Positions 35,765 to 45,270 are shown, numbered from the stretch's first letter. The stretch is DNA of 64,000 bases from Niabella insulamsoli (GCF_039652435.2 NZ_CP190246.1:248001-312000), one strand, 5' to 3'. Notes: generated by a model not told the origin, from the letters alone. Numbers and translations: made by a program.

Positions 35765-35967
35765 TGGTTAAGTCTGACTTGTAGCTAAAGCATATTTCTG
35801 TTTCGCTCTGGCAGGTTATTTTTTGTTTTTTAGCGAACGCGATTTTGATTGCGGGGCCGTTCATTTTTTTAATTTATAGTCAGAAAGTTTTATGCTTTTT
35901 GGATTTCTATATTAAAACATTAGGTTTATCTTACGAAGCCCATTTTGTATTTTTAAAAATAAAGTTC

Positions 35968-38004
35968 GTGCCTTTCAAACTACATACCCCATTTGCTCCT
36001 GCCGGCGATCAGCCTTCGGCCATTGCGCAATTGACTGAAGGCGTGCTGGATGGAGAGAAATATCAAACCCTGCTGGGCGTTACCGGCAGCGGGAAAACCT
36101 TTACCATGGCCAATGTGATTCAAAATACACAACGGCCCACTTTAATCATTACTCATAATAAAACACTCGTAGCTCAGCTGTACGGCGAATTCAGGCAATT
36201 CTTCCCCGAAAATGCAGTGGAGTATTTTGTTTCTTATTATGATTACTATCAACCCGAAGCGTATCTTCCGGTGAGCGACACTTATATCGAAAAGGATCTC
36301 GCCATTAACGAAGAGCTTGACAAGCTTCGCCTGCGAACTATTACAAGTTTACTGAGTGGCCGCCGCGACATTATAGTGGTAGCTTCGGTAAGCTGCATTT
36401 ATGGTGCCGGAAACCCGGCCGACTACGAAAACAGCATTATCCGCATTCACCGCAATCAAACGCTTTCGCGGCAAGGCTTTTTGCATGCGTTGGTTAATTC
36501 GCTTTATACGCGCACCACACTCGAATTTAACCGCGGGACTTTCAGGGTGAAGGGCGATACGGTCGATATCAATCTGCCTTACGGCGATCATGGCTACCGC
36601 ATTACTTTTTTCGGTGATGAAATTGAGGAAATCGAAACGATTGACGTGGCGACGGGAAAGCGCATCAATACGATGGAAAACGCGGCGATATTCCCGGCGA
36701 ACTTATATGTGGCGCCGAAAGATATGATACAGCAGGTCATCTATGAGATCCAGGATGAGATGACGGCGCAGGTGGAATACTTCAACAGTACCGGAAAGCT
36801 GATTGAAGCGCAAAGGATCAAAGAGCGCGTGGAATATGATATCGAAATGATCAAGGAGCTGGGCTATTGTAATGGTATTGAAAATTATTCCCGTTTTTTC
36901 GACAGGCGGAGTCCGGGTACAAGGCCGTTTTGCCTGCTCGATTATTTTCCGAAAGATTATTTAATGATTGTTGACGAAAGCCACCAGACGATGCCGCAGA
37001 TCAGCGGTATGTATGGCGGTGACCGCAGCCGCAAGTTGATCTTAGTAGATTATGGTTTTCGCATTCCTTCCGCGCTCGATAACCGGCCGTTAAATTTTCA
37101 TGAATTTGAAAGCCTGCAAAACCAGGTGATTTATGTTTCGGCTACGCCGGATAGTTATGAGCTGGAAAAAACAGGTGGCGTCATTGCCGAGCAGGTGGTG
37201 CGGCCCACCGGCCTGTTAGATCCGCCGATTGAAGTGCGCCCCAGTATCAACCAGATCGATGATTTGCTGGATGAGATTGATAAGCGTGTAACGAAGGGCG
37301 ATCGCGTATTGGTGACCACTTTAACCAAACGCATGGCGGAGGAAATGGACAAATACCTGCACCGCATCAACATTAAATCAAAATATATACACAGCGAAGT
37401 AGATACGCTGGAACGGGTGGAAATATTGCGCCAGCTGCGCCTGGGTGAAATAGATGTACTCGTTGGCGTTAACCTGTTGCGCGAAGGGTTGGACTTACCG
37501 GAAGTAAGCCTGGTGGCGATTTTGGACGCCGATAAGGAAGGGTTTTTGAGGAATGAAAAATCTTTAACACAAACGGCCGGCCGCGCGGCAAGAAACGTGG
37601 ACGGGCTGGTTATTTTTTATGCGGATACGATGACGGGCAGCATGCAGCGCACGATCGATGAAACCAATCGCCGGCGCGAAAAACAGATCGCCTACAATAT
37701 CGAACATGGCATTACACCGCGCACGGTGACCAAATCTAAAGAAGACGTATTTAAACAAACCAGCGTTTTAGATATCAAAGGGTTTGACGAAAAAGACGAG
37801 GGAGCAATTGCTTTTGACCAGGACTTGATTAACGTTGCGGCGGAAGAAGAAGTGGTTTACAAAACCATTCCGCAAATGGAAAAAGCTATTGCCAAAACCA
37901 AAAAGGAAATGGAGAAAGCTGCCCGCGATCTTGACTTTATGGAAGCGGCCCGTTTACGCGACGATATGTTTAGGTTACAAAAAGAGCTGGAAGGGATGAA
38001 GTGA
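35968..38004 (+). CDS. uvrB: Excinuclease ABC subunit B
   Basis: DNA damage verification subunit of nucleotide excision repair. GTG at 35968 gives MPFKLHTPFAPAGDQPSAI and a 678-residue protein, the normal UvrB size; the frame runs open to 35845 but that part looks non-coding. Motifs are Walker A LGVTGSGKTFT, the beta-hairpin SYYDYYQPEAYLP, DESHQTMPQ (Walker B), ATPDSYELEKT and the helicase motif TQTAGRAARN. The C-terminal UVR domain is RDLDFMEAARLRDDMFRL. Single gene; uvrA is not in the window. Confidence 0.97.
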   Translation: MPFKLHTPFAPAGDQPSAIAQLTEGVLDGEKYQTLLGVTGSGKTFTMANVIQNTQRPTLIITHNKTLVAQLYGEFRQFFPENAVEYFVSYYDYYQPEAYLPVSDTYIEKDLAINEELDKLRLRTITSLLSGRRDIIVVASVSCIYGAGNPADYENSIIRIHRNQTLSRQGFLHALVNSLYTRTTLEFNRGTFRVKGDTVDINLPYGDHGYRITFFGDEIEEIETIDVATGKRINTMENAAIFPANLYVAPKDMIQQVIYEIQDEMTAQVEYFNSTGKLIEAQRIKERVEYDIEMIKELGYCNGIENYSRFFDRRSPGTRPFCLLDYFPKDYLMIVDESHQTMPQISGMYGGDRSRKLILVDYGFRIPSALDNRPLNFHEFESLQNQVIYVSATPDSYELEKTGGVIAEQVVRPTGLLDPPIEVRPSINQIDDLLDEIDKRVTKGDRVLVTTLTKRMAEEMDKYLHRINIKSKYIHSEVDTLERVEILRQLRLGEIDVLVGVNLLREGLDLPEVSLVAILDADKEGFLRNEKSLTQTAGRAARNVDGLVIFYADTMTGSMQRTIDETNRRREKQIAYNIEHGITPRTVTKSKEDVFKQTSVLDIKGFDEKDEGAIAFDQDLINVAAEEEVVYKTIPQMEKAIAKTKKEMEKAARDLDFMEAARLRDDMFRLQKELEGMK

Positions 38005-38075
38005 TAAATGCTTCATCAGGAGGCATCTCTTAACTGGAATAAAAGCGAATGAATACATGAAGTAAGTCCCCAGAC

Positions 38076-38564
38076 TTACCTTACTTTTCTATAATATTCG
38101 GATCCAACTCCATTAAAAACAAATAAGGTATCAGTAGCTGCGTTGAGAAAAACGCCGAAACCATAAAATCCTTTCCGCTCAATTATAATATAAGGGTTGT
38201 ATCCCGGGTCTGCTTTGTTTTTAAGATCTATTTTATAGCCAATACTTGTAATATTTTTCTGAGGAGAATTAAAGAGTACCGTACTATCCTTACACACAAA
38301 ATCCTCTGAAAAAGTCAATGACCGTGCATACCTGTGTTCAAAATCTACCGGACCCATATCGGAGTTTAGTTTATATAAGACCCAGTGCCCTATAATGGCT
38401 TTTTTATAAGCTTCAGCCTGGGCAGAAAGCGAGTCAGAATCCTGAGGGGAAGGCGTTGCTTCAATGGGATCTTCCTTAGACGACAGATCGTTCTCATCTT
38501 TAGAACAGGACATTGCGAAAGCAAGCACCAACATAAAAAGCAAAGAAAGAGATTGTTGTTTCAT
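38076..38564 (-). CDS. Small lipocalin-like lipoprotein
   Basis: A 162-residue predicted lipoprotein. MKQQSLSLLFMLVLAFAMSC has a lipobox with Cys at residue 20. An acidic low-complexity linker (SKEDPIEATPSPQDSDS) follows, then a beta-rich domain beginning IGHWVLYKLN, the usual start of lipocalin-like (DUF4923/DUF5004-type) domains in Bacteroidota. No function can be assigned. Convergent with uvrB. Confidence 0.6.
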   Translation of the reverse strand: MKQQSLSLLFMLVLAFAMSCSKDENDLSSKEDPIEATPSPQDSDSLSAQAEAYKKAIIGHWVLYKLNSDMGPVDFEHRYARSLTFSEDFVCKDSTVLFNSPQKNITSIGYKIDLKNKADPGYNPYIIIERKGFYGFGVFLNAATDTLFVFNGVGSEYYRKVR

Positions 38565-38720
38565 TTTGGCGATTGGTTAACAATTTGATTAAAAAAAGAT
38601 AATCGCTATTTAATACATTTTCAACCTTTCCTTACAGCTCAACAACAAACGATATCTATTCTGGGTTAGTTTGCGCCCATCCAGTTGAAACTCAGAAATG
38701 CAGCATAATATTTTTATCAC

Positions 38721-38728
38721 TACCTTTG
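38721..38728 (+). promoter_or_regulatory. -7 box ahead of the TPP riboswitch
   Basis: TACCTTTG matches TAnnTTTG exactly. Initiation a few bases downstream would place the transcript start just before the riboswitch P1 stem. Confidence 0.55.
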
Positions 38729-38731
38729 CCC

Positions 38732-38812
38732 CACTCATGGGGTGCCTTAATATTACGGGCTGAGATCATACCCAATAACCTGATCCGGGTAATGCCGGCG
38801 GAGGGAATCAAA
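38732..38812 (+). ncRNA. TPP riboswitch (THI element)
   Basis: The conserved THI-box parts are all present in order: GGGGTGCC (38739-38746), GGGCTGAGAT with ACCC, and ACCTGATCCGGGTAATGCCGG, followed by the GGAGGGA segment. An A-rich then T-rich stretch just after it (38808-38831) can form a weak A/U hairpin that may be part of the expression platform. It is 48 bp from the pnuT start, so thiamine pyrophosphate should repress pnuT and anything co-transcribed. Confidence 0.95.
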
Positions 38813-38860
38813 AAAATCTGATTTTTTATTGCATCTCGTGGGGTTAAATTTTTATGGATC

Positions 38861-39481
38861 ATGAACCTGAGCGAGTGGACACAAACTTTTATTAGTCAAT
38901 TGAAGGCTGTTCCGGCCCTGGAGTGGATAGGCGTTAGTTTTGGCGTTGCCGAAGTATTGCTGGCCAAAGCGAATAAAATTTGGCTCTACCCCTGTGGTAT
39001 TGTTGCCGTAATTATTTCAACCTATATCTTTTTTCACGCCGGCCTTTATGCAGAAAGCGCTTTAAACCTTTATTATTTTGTGATGAGTGTTTACGGCTGG
39101 TGGTGGTGGGAGAAAAGAAAAGGCCATGAGGCGCCGCCGGTTACTCGGGCCAGCGGCATCGAATGGGTCAAGGCGATTGCCATCGTGGTGGTGGCCTTTG
39201 TAATACTCTATTTTGTGCTGACCCGTTTTACCGATTCTACCGTGCCGGTTTTCGACTCCTGGGTAAGCGCTACGGCCTGGGCAGGCATGTGGCTACTGGC
39301 CAAAAGGAAAATTGAGAATTGGATCTTGCTAAATGTAAGCAATGCTTTCGCCATTCCGCTGCTCATTTATAAAGGACTCCCCCTCTATGCCATCCTCACC
39401 TTGTTCCTGTTTATTATCGCAGTGATGGGGTATTTTCAATGGAATCGGATTATCAAACAAAAAAGAACAGCGTGGCTTTAA
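38861..39481 (+). CDS. pnuT: PnuC-family thiamine transporter PnuT
   Basis: A 206-residue inner-membrane protein of the PnuC family with about seven helices. The Trp-rich family motif VYGWWWWEKRKG is present, and the N-terminus LEWIGVSFGVAEVLLAKANK is typical. PnuC homologues under TPP riboswitch control are thiamine importers (PnuT) that work by facilitated diffusion with trapping by phosphorylation. The riboswitch directly upstream supports this over nicotinamide riboside. Thiamine pyrophosphokinase (tnr3), a frequent neighbour, is absent here. Confidence 0.9.
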   Translation: MNLSEWTQTFISQLKAVPALEWIGVSFGVAEVLLAKANKIWLYPCGIVAVIISTYIFFHAGLYAESALNLYYFVMSVYGWWWWEKRKGHEAPPVTRASGIEWVKAIAIVVVAFVILYFVLTRFTDSTVPVFDSWVSATAWAGMWLLAKRKIENWILLNVSNAFAIPLLIYKGLPLYAILTLFLFIIAVMGYFQWNRIIKQKRTAWL

Positions 39482-40557
39482 ATTTAAATCAGCAGCAGCT
39501 TACACAATTAAGAAAACTTTGCGCCCGGTCAGAAAGAGAACAGCGCCTGGTGCCGGCATTATTAAAAATTATTTATGAAAAAAAATGGTTTAAACTTTTT
39601 CTGCCGAAATCTTACAAAGGCCTTGAATTAACGCTACCGAAGGCGTTGCAATATGAGGAAGAACTGGCTTATGTAGATGGTAGCCTGGGCTGGACCGTAA
39701 CGCTTTGTGCGGGCGCTAATCTTTTTGCCGGTTACATTGATCATCATAAAGCACAACAAATATTTTCCTCGCCAAAAGTATGCCTGGGAGGCAGCGGCGC
39801 GGTGAGCGGGCTGGCCGAAGAAACAGCCAATGGGTATATCGTTAACGGGCATTGGAAATATGCGACCGGCGCCCCTCATCTTACTCATTTTACGGCCAAC
39901 TGCCGCATCACAAGAAAGGGGCAGCCGGTTTGCAACGAGGACGGATCGCCGTTGGTGCGTTCTTTTTTCTTTCGGAAAGAAGAAGTGTCGGTTCATGCCG
40001 ATTGGAATACGATGGGGCTGAAAGCCACGGCCGGCCATAGTTTCAGCATAAAGAACCTGAAAGTTCGCGCCGATCGAAGTTTTGAGATCAATGAAAACAA
40101 ACCGGTATTAGATCAGCTGATTTACCGTTATCCGTTTTTACCGTTCGCAGAAGCCACTATTGGCGTGAATACCTTGGGCATGACCAAGCATTTTTTTGAA
40201 CTTGCTATCGCGACGATCAAAGAAAAACAGCACCGGTTGCACCTGCCGGTTTTGGAGGCCGTTTTAATAAAGATTCAAAAGGCGCAAACGGAAGTTGCGG
40301 CACTGTCGGAAAAGCTATACGCCGAAGTGGATAAATCCTGGGACGAACTAAAATCGAGTGGCGCTGTAACCCGGCCGCGGGCAAAGCGGATCGGCGGCCT
40401 TTGTCGCCGGCTTGTGTTGGTTTGCAGAAAACATGTCGCAGCCATTTATCCGGCTTGTGGACTGGCAGCGACTGCCCAGGATGCGGAATTGAACCGGGCC
40501 TTCCGCGATATTTTTACGGCCAGCCAACACGGTTTGCTGACCTTCCCCCGCGATTAG
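39439..40557 (+). CDS. Acyl-CoA dehydrogenase-like flavoprotein
   Basis: A 372-residue protein with an acyl-CoA dehydrogenase/group D flavin monooxygenase fold. An N-terminal helical domain (EEELAYVDGSLGWTVTLCAG) is followed by the beta domain with the FAD-contact segment ANGYIVNGHWKYATGAPH, and MGLKATAGHSFSIKNLKV. The C-terminal helical bundle is shorter than usual, and the catalytic Glu of true acyl-CoA dehydrogenases is not obvious. It overlaps the end of pnuT by 43 bp (or 10 bp if the GTG at 39472 is used), so it is coupled to the TPP-controlled transporter. Substrate unknown. Confidence 0.8.
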   Translation: MESDYQTKKNSVALNLNQQQLTQLRKLCARSEREQRLVPALLKIIYEKKWFKLFLPKSYKGLELTLPKALQYEEELAYVDGSLGWTVTLCAGANLFAGYIDHHKAQQIFSSPKVCLGGSGAVSGLAEETANGYIVNGHWKYATGAPHLTHFTANCRITRKGQPVCNEDGSPLVRSFFFRKEEVSVHADWNTMGLKATAGHSFSIKNLKVRADRSFEINENKPVLDQLIYRYPFLPFAEATIGVNTLGMTKHFFELAIATIKEKQHRLHLPVLEAVLIKIQKAQTEVAALSEKLYAEVDKSWDELKSSGAVTRPRAKRIGGLCRRLVLVCRKHVAAIYPACGLAATAQDAELNRAFRDIFTASQHGLLTFPRD

Positions 40558-41214
40558 TTATCTTTTTTCATTAAAAGGAAATGTGGTGTGATGCCTGACT
40601 TCCAAAAAGCGGACGAGGCTTCCTTCCAGCGCTTTAGGGAAACCGGTTCCATGATAGGCTTCATCTTTTAAATAAACCAGGCTATGATGTGGTATGGGAG
40701 GAATCCAAACATTGTATTTGGCAATCCACAAATACAAATGCGTTTCGAGCCGGTTCAGCTGCAGCGAGAGATCTTTTTGCAAATCGGTTTTGCTGCGTGT
40801 TTTATAATCAAAGTCCTGCTGAAGCCAGTTTAGCATCCGGGTATTCAAATCATGCAATGCATTGCTATAGCCTCTGATAACGGCATGTGTTTCCAGCTCT
40901 CTTTCATTCATGCTTGTAAAATGGTTGCTCAGGATCGCATCCATCGTATTGCCGCCTATGTAAGTTTGGCCCAGCCTGTCGCGCAGTTGCTCGCATAAAA
41001 TCCGCGCCATGCTGTTTTGTTTTTTATACACTTCGAATGAAGCGTTTAGCAGTGAGCAAAGTTCTATCAATTTGGCAAACCGCTTGCGTCTGCGTTCTTT
41101 GTAAGACCGGATCAAATCGATTATAAATTTCCCGGCAAAGCCTAAAAGGCTTATGGCGGCTGCAATCGCGGCGGCGCCCAGCCATTCGGGTAATTGGGAA
41201 AGACTTGTAAGCAT
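40558..41214 (-). CDS. Unrecognised single-helix membrane protein
   Basis: Start at 41214 (MLTSLSQLPEWLG) is preferred over 41256. The 218-residue product has one N-terminal membrane helix (AAAIAAAISLLGFAGKFIIDL), a strongly basic stretch (RSYKERRRKRFAK) expected to be cytoplasmic, and a long helical region (residues about 45-170). The last 45 residues contain Pro and aromatic residues (VWIPPIPHHSLVYLKDE). I do not recognise the family. It lies 62 bp downstream of the FUSC gene on the same strand and may be co-transcribed; its stop abuts that of the convergent acyl-CoA dehydrogenase-like gene. Confidence 0.6.
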   Translation of the reverse strand: MLTSLSQLPEWLGAAAIAAAISLLGFAGKFIIDLIRSYKERRRKRFAKLIELCSLLNASFEVYKKQNSMARILCEQLRDRLGQTYIGGNTMDAILSNHFTSMNERELETHAVIRGYSNALHDLNTRMLNWLQQDFDYKTRSKTDLQKDLSLQLNRLETHLYLWIAKYNVWIPPIPHHSLVYLKDEAYHGTGFPKALEGSLVRFLEVRHHTTFPFNEKR

Positions 41215-41276
41215 TCCTAAAAATACATCCGTTGCGACGCCGGAGCTATACCTCAATCAGGTGAGGCACAGTGAAT

Positions 41277-43484
41277 TCAAAAATCTTTGGCAAGCCGTTT
41301 AATGTCGCCGGCAATGCGGCTGATAAACAAAAATTGATCGACCACAGGTTTGAATTCAACCAACACGCTGCGCGTTTCAGTGTCGACCAGTCCCTGCTGT
41401 AGTTCCCTTCTCCTTTTGGATACCAGCTCGTCCAATTCCTCTTTGAGCTCGGAGGGCGCATGGTGTATGGTTTCGGGCACGTCGCGATGCGCGAGCAACA
41501 ACAAGGCTTCTTCCATTTCTTCGGCAATATCTTCCCTGATGGCATGAAAATCTTCAGCGCCGTATTTATTGGAGAAATTCCTTGAAAAACCCGCCAATGA
41601 CACAATATGTGAGTTTAAGGTATAAATCAGTACCACCATCTGGTGGATTTTCTTGATATCACCCTGCTTGTTTTTAGGTTCGTTCATCATGCGCGTGAAG
41701 CCGCCGGATAAATTGGCCTGCTCAATAAAAGCTTCTTTCCTGCTTAGTTTATAGTCCAGGTCGCTTAGCTCGCCGGTGGCGAACGTGGTAGCCACCGTGT
41801 TGAAATAATGTTTAGAGGCTTTCAATGCGTTGGTGATATAGGTATTAATCTGCGTTTTTTCCCAGGATGGAACAAGAATATAGGCCGCGATAAATGCGAT
41901 AATAGAGCCCACTGAAGTGTCGATCAGCCGGCTTTTAAATATTTCGTAGAAAGTATGGCTGTTGAGCAGATAGAAAAAGATCATTATAAAAGCCGTCATA
42001 AAAATGACGCTGACCAGGTATTTGGTTCGCATAAAACTATAGGTAATGATCATCAAAATGATCATTGCGATAAATTTTCCGTTCTGCGTGGGTAATAAAA
42101 ACAGCAGGCCCAGGCCGCCCAATGCGCCCACGAAAGTGCCGATCAGCCGGTGGTAATTTCTTTGGCGTGACACGCTGTAGGTCGGCTTTAAAATTACGAT
42201 AATGGTCAGCAGTACCCAATAGCTGAATTGCAGCTGAAGCAGATGGGCTACAATAAAACCTAAAACACAGGCCAGTGTAACCCGCAGGGCATGCCTGAAG
42301 CTATTGGATTTTAGTGAGAAATTTTCTTTGAGGATCTCAATGTCAAGATCCGTCTTTGTGACAAAATGCTCATAGTTGCCCGACAATTTATAAGCCTTGA
42401 CCTTCTTCCTGTCGTAGCGCGAGTAATGATGAAGCGTGTAAATGCGCAACGTGATTTCTTCGACCGATTGCATCAGCTTTCTCATATTTGCAAGGGCGTC
42501 GAAGGTTTCCGGCGTGCGGTATTTTTTTACAAAATCTTCATATTGGGTTTGTAAAATTTTTAATTCGTTGTTGAGTTTCCGGGAGGCGCGCGGTGGGCGG
42601 CCGCTTTGCACCGCGAGTCCGATCTGGTGTAGTTCATCGACGATCACATAAATCATGCGCTGGAAACTCTTTAAAATACCGCTTTCGTCGAAGCGCTTAT
42701 GCATCGAATCGTAGTTGTAAAATGTAGCGGATGACTTCTCGAAAAGATCGATCGATTCAACAAAAATGATCAGCAGCGTGCGCCCGGTTACCGTCGATTC
42801 CTTAACAATATTCCGGCTTTTGAAAAGCATCTCGCGCAGCAGGGTTTGCTTATCCTGAATTTGCTGTTGCTGTTCCATCAGCATTTTGAAGATTTTATCG
42901 TAGTCGGCGCCCTTCTCATAAAAAAGGGCACGGGTGCCGAAATAATCGGCGATGGAAATAATACTGTCGCCGAGCGCCTGCTGAATAATTTTATAAGGGC
43001 GTACTCCGAACAGCGCAAGGCTTAACATCATGTACCAAAGCCCGCCCGCCAACAGATAAACGCCATGAACCAGTACGTCGATGCCTTCATCGCGCATGTC
43101 AAGCGTTAAAATCATGATCAGCATCCCCGCGAAACCTATAGAATTAACGCGGGCGCCGTAAGCGCCGATAAAGCTGAGCGCAAAACAAAAAAAAGCGATG
43201 CCGCAACCCAATAGCAGCGGATGGTGATTGATAAAACCTGTGACTACAGACACGATAAAGATCAGGCCGGCTGTGGCGAGCATTCCATTGCGCCGTTGGT
43301 GAATAGGGCCGGGTATGTCGGAGGCGCTTACCGCCATGGCGCCTATCGAAAGGATAAGGCCGGTTTCGAGTTTGCCGAAATAGCTAAAGATAATGGCGGG
43401 AAAAGTGACGCCAATAGTAATTCTGATAGCTTCGTTAAAGTAATAGCTGTTAACAAATTTTCTATATTCTTTTATATACTCCAC
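41277..43484 (-). CDS. FUSC family inner-membrane protein (YccS/YhfK-like)
   Basis: A 735-residue membrane protein with two sets of about six helices (residues about 20-150 and 395-520), each followed by a soluble helical region. The second set contains LLTIIVILKPTYSVSRQRNYHRLIGTF read in two parts, where KPTYS-x3-RNYHRLIGT is the FUSC signature. The architecture matches YccS/aromatic-acid exporter-like FUSC proteins. An efflux role is plausible but the substrate is unknown. Confidence 0.88.
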   Translation of the reverse strand: MEYIKEYRKFVNSYYFNEAIRITIGVTFPAIIFSYFGKLETGLILSIGAMAVSASDIPGPIHQRRNGMLATAGLIFIVSVVTGFINHHPLLLGCGIAFFCFALSFIGAYGARVNSIGFAGMLIMILTLDMRDEGIDVLVHGVYLLAGGLWYMMLSLALFGVRPYKIIQQALGDSIISIADYFGTRALFYEKGADYDKIFKMLMEQQQQIQDKQTLLREMLFKSRNIVKESTVTGRTLLIIFVESIDLFEKSSATFYNYDSMHKRFDESGILKSFQRMIYVIVDELHQIGLAVQSGRPPRASRKLNNELKILQTQYEDFVKKYRTPETFDALANMRKLMQSVEEITLRIYTLHHYSRYDRKKVKAYKLSGNYEHFVTKTDLDIEILKENFSLKSNSFRHALRVTLACVLGFIVAHLLQLQFSYWVLLTIIVILKPTYSVSRQRNYHRLIGTFVGALGGLGLLFLLPTQNGKFIAMIILMIITYSFMRTKYLVSVIFMTAFIMIFFYLLNSHTFYEIFKSRLIDTSVGSIIAFIAAYILVPSWEKTQINTYITNALKASKHYFNTVATTFATGELSDLDYKLSRKEAFIEQANLSGGFTRMMNEPKNKQGDIKKIHQMVVLIYTLNSHIVSLAGFSRNFSNKYGAEDFHAIREDIAEEMEEALLLLAHRDVPETIHHAPSELKEELDELVSKRRRELQQGLVDTETRSVLVEFKPVVDQFLFISRIAGDIKRLAKDF

Positions 43485-43538
43485 AACAACTGCTTCAGGG
43501 TTGGTTTTAGATGAACAGATAAGGGTCAGCCGAGATCT

Positions 43539-44633
43539 TTATAGCTCGGTGGCAATAAGCTTTGCGCCTATTCCCGGTGTATCAGGCACTTCGATCACAC
43601 CCTGTTCTTTATATTGGATGCCTCCTTCTACAGGGTCGTGACTAAACATGAGCGCCGTGTCAAAATCAAAATAAACGATCCGATCACTGCATAAAGCCAG
43701 GTGAGCAAATGCGGTCATAGCGATGCGCGACTCCAGAAAAGCGCCAATTTGTATGGGCATCCCGGCCGCTTCGGCCAAACGAATCATTTTAAGGGCTTTA
43801 AAAATGCCGCCGCTTTTTCCCAGTTTAATATTGATCAGGTCACAGGCTTTTAAATCAATAAGGCGCTGCACATCATGAGGGTCACAGCAGGTTTCATCGC
43901 TCATGATGGGTATGGGGCTTTGCACCCTGATTTCCGGCAGCCGCATAAAGTCCCACCGCGGCAGCGGCTCTTCACAATGTTGTATATTGAAGGGCGCCAA
44001 CGCTTTTAAAGTTGTGATAGCTTCGTCAACATCCCAGCCCTGGTTGGCATCCAGCCGCAACGGAATTTCCATGCCCACGGCATCGCGAATAGCTTTGATC
44101 CGCTCCACATCTTCCTTGCCGTTTTTGCCGATTTTAACTTTAATCACAGGAAACCCGGCTTCCTTAATTTTTAACGCATCCGCAGCCATTTTTGTTGGCG
44201 CACCAATGCTGACCGTAAAATCAGTGGCGATTGTTTTTTGCTTTTTTCCGCCCAAATACTGATACAGGGGCGCTCCGGCATGCTGCGCTGCAATATCATA
44301 AAGCGCCATGTCGAAGGCGCTTTTGACGCTATTATTGCCGAAGATGAGTTGGTCTAATTCGCCGATGCGGGCTTCAATATCCAAGGCGTTTTTTCCCATC
44401 CATATTTTTTCAAAAAGCCGCCCGACAGCTATCGCCGTTTCTGATGTTTCACCATTGATGCTCATAAACGGGCTACATTCGCCCCAACCCGTTATCCCTT
44501 CTTGCGTATGAATAACCACCACCAGGTTATCGGCGGCATAAATAGGCCCGAGGGAAATAATAAAAGGTTCTTTTAACGGCACCGACAATTTGTGAAGTTG
44601 GATGCCCGAAATGGTCAATGATGGATGCATCAT
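43539..44633 (-). CDS. Dipeptide epimerase, enolase superfamily (muconate lactonizing subgroup)
   Basis: A 364-residue enolase-superfamily enzyme. The N-terminal capping domain is at about residues 5-130. The catalytic barrel has the acid/base Lys in KVKIGKNG, metal ligands in LRLDANQGW, CEEPL and MSDETC, and the opposite Lys in INIKLGKSGG. This K-x-K / D-E-D / K layout with SDET is that of L-Ala-D/L-Glu and related dipeptide epimerases, which recycle peptidoglycan peptides. Exact dipeptide specificity is not determinable. Start may be either of two adjacent ATGs. Confidence 0.85.
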   Translation of the reverse strand: MMHPSLTISGIQLHKLSVPLKEPFIISLGPIYAADNLVVVIHTQEGITGWGECSPFMSINGETSETAIAVGRLFEKIWMGKNALDIEARIGELDQLIFGNNSVKSAFDMALYDIAAQHAGAPLYQYLGGKKQKTIATDFTVSIGAPTKMAADALKIKEAGFPVIKVKIGKNGKEDVERIKAIRDAVGMEIPLRLDANQGWDVDEAITTLKALAPFNIQHCEEPLPRWDFMRLPEIRVQSPIPIMSDETCCDPHDVQRLIDLKACDLINIKLGKSGGIFKALKMIRLAEAAGMPIQIGAFLESRIAMTAFAHLALCSDRIVYFDFDTALMFSHDPVEGGIQYKEQGVIEVPDTPGIGAKLIATEL

Positions 44634-44718
44634 TTAAAAATACATAAATAGTCGACAACAATTATTTTTTATGGCAAATAGCAATTGCGATATATTCGCA
44701 TCCAAATTTATTTGCTGC

Positions 44719-45156
44719 ATGAGTTTACCAGCTAAACATTTAAAAGTAAAAACCTCGACCATCCCTCAATCTGGAAAGGGACTGTTCATTACAGTTGATG
44801 TTGCAAAAGGCATGATCATTACCGAGTATATTGGTCGCCGGGCAAAATGGTCGGAAGTGGAAGACGATGCAGATAATCCTTATATCTATTATATCGACGA
44901 CGATAACGTAATCGATGCCTCCAAGGATGTAAAATCTTTTGGACGCTACGCTAATGATGCGGCCGGCCTCACCCGGGTGAAAGGCTTGAAGAATAACGCC
45001 GAATATCACGAGGAAGCAAATCGTGTTTTTATCAGGGCGAAAACAGATATCCCAGCCGGCAGCGAAATTTTTGTTTCTTACGGGCGCGATTACTGGCGGC
45101 AGGTAAGAGATAATATTATGCTCGATGCAGCAGAGAAGGGCGGGCCGGCTTCATAA
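44719..45156 (+). CDS. SET domain protein
   Basis: A 145-residue single-domain SET protein. Start at 44719 (MSLPAKHLKVKTS) is preferred over 44671. The fold is visible: GKGLFITVDVAKGMIITEYIG, then FGRYANDAAGL where the usual R-F-x-N-H segment is expected, and AGSEIFVSYGRDYW for the final G-E-E-x-x-x-x-Y-G motif. The NHS-type motif is altered to ND, so methyltransferase activity is uncertain. A lysine-methyltransferase role would be inference. It is divergent from the epimerase gene and upstream of obg. Confidence 0.85.
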   Translation: MSLPAKHLKVKTSTIPQSGKGLFITVDVAKGMIITEYIGRRAKWSEVEDDADNPYIYYIDDDNVIDASKDVKSFGRYANDAAGLTRVKGLKNNAEYHEEANRVFIRAKTDIPAGSEIFVSYGRDYWRQVRDNIMLDAAEKGGPAS

Positions 45157-45172
45157 CCCGCGCGAACCTTTG

Positions 45173-45203
45173 GCCTGTGCGGAAACAGGCTTCTTATCAT
45201 TTT
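45173..45203 (+). terminator. Weak possible terminator after the SET gene
   Basis: Hairpin GCCTGT (45173-45178), loop GCGGAA, ACAGGC (45185-45190), followed by a T-rich but interrupted tail. The stem is short. Confidence 0.35.
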
Positions 45204-45240
45204 AAGTCCTGGGGTACGAAAGCCTTTTAAACCTTAGGCT

Positions 45241-45248
45241 TATCTTTG
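45241..45248 (+). promoter_or_regulatory. -7 box of obg
   Basis: TATCTTTG, a perfect TAnnTTTG match, 22 bp before the TTG start of obg. No clear -33 TTG. Confidence 0.45.
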
Positions 45249-45270
45249 CTGCATATCAATTTAATATACT

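Noticed and set aside
38062..38079. Hairpin GTAAGT-N6-ACTTAC as a uvrB terminator
   Set aside because: Short AT-rich stem without a clean T-run; overlaps the stop of the convergent lipoprotein gene.
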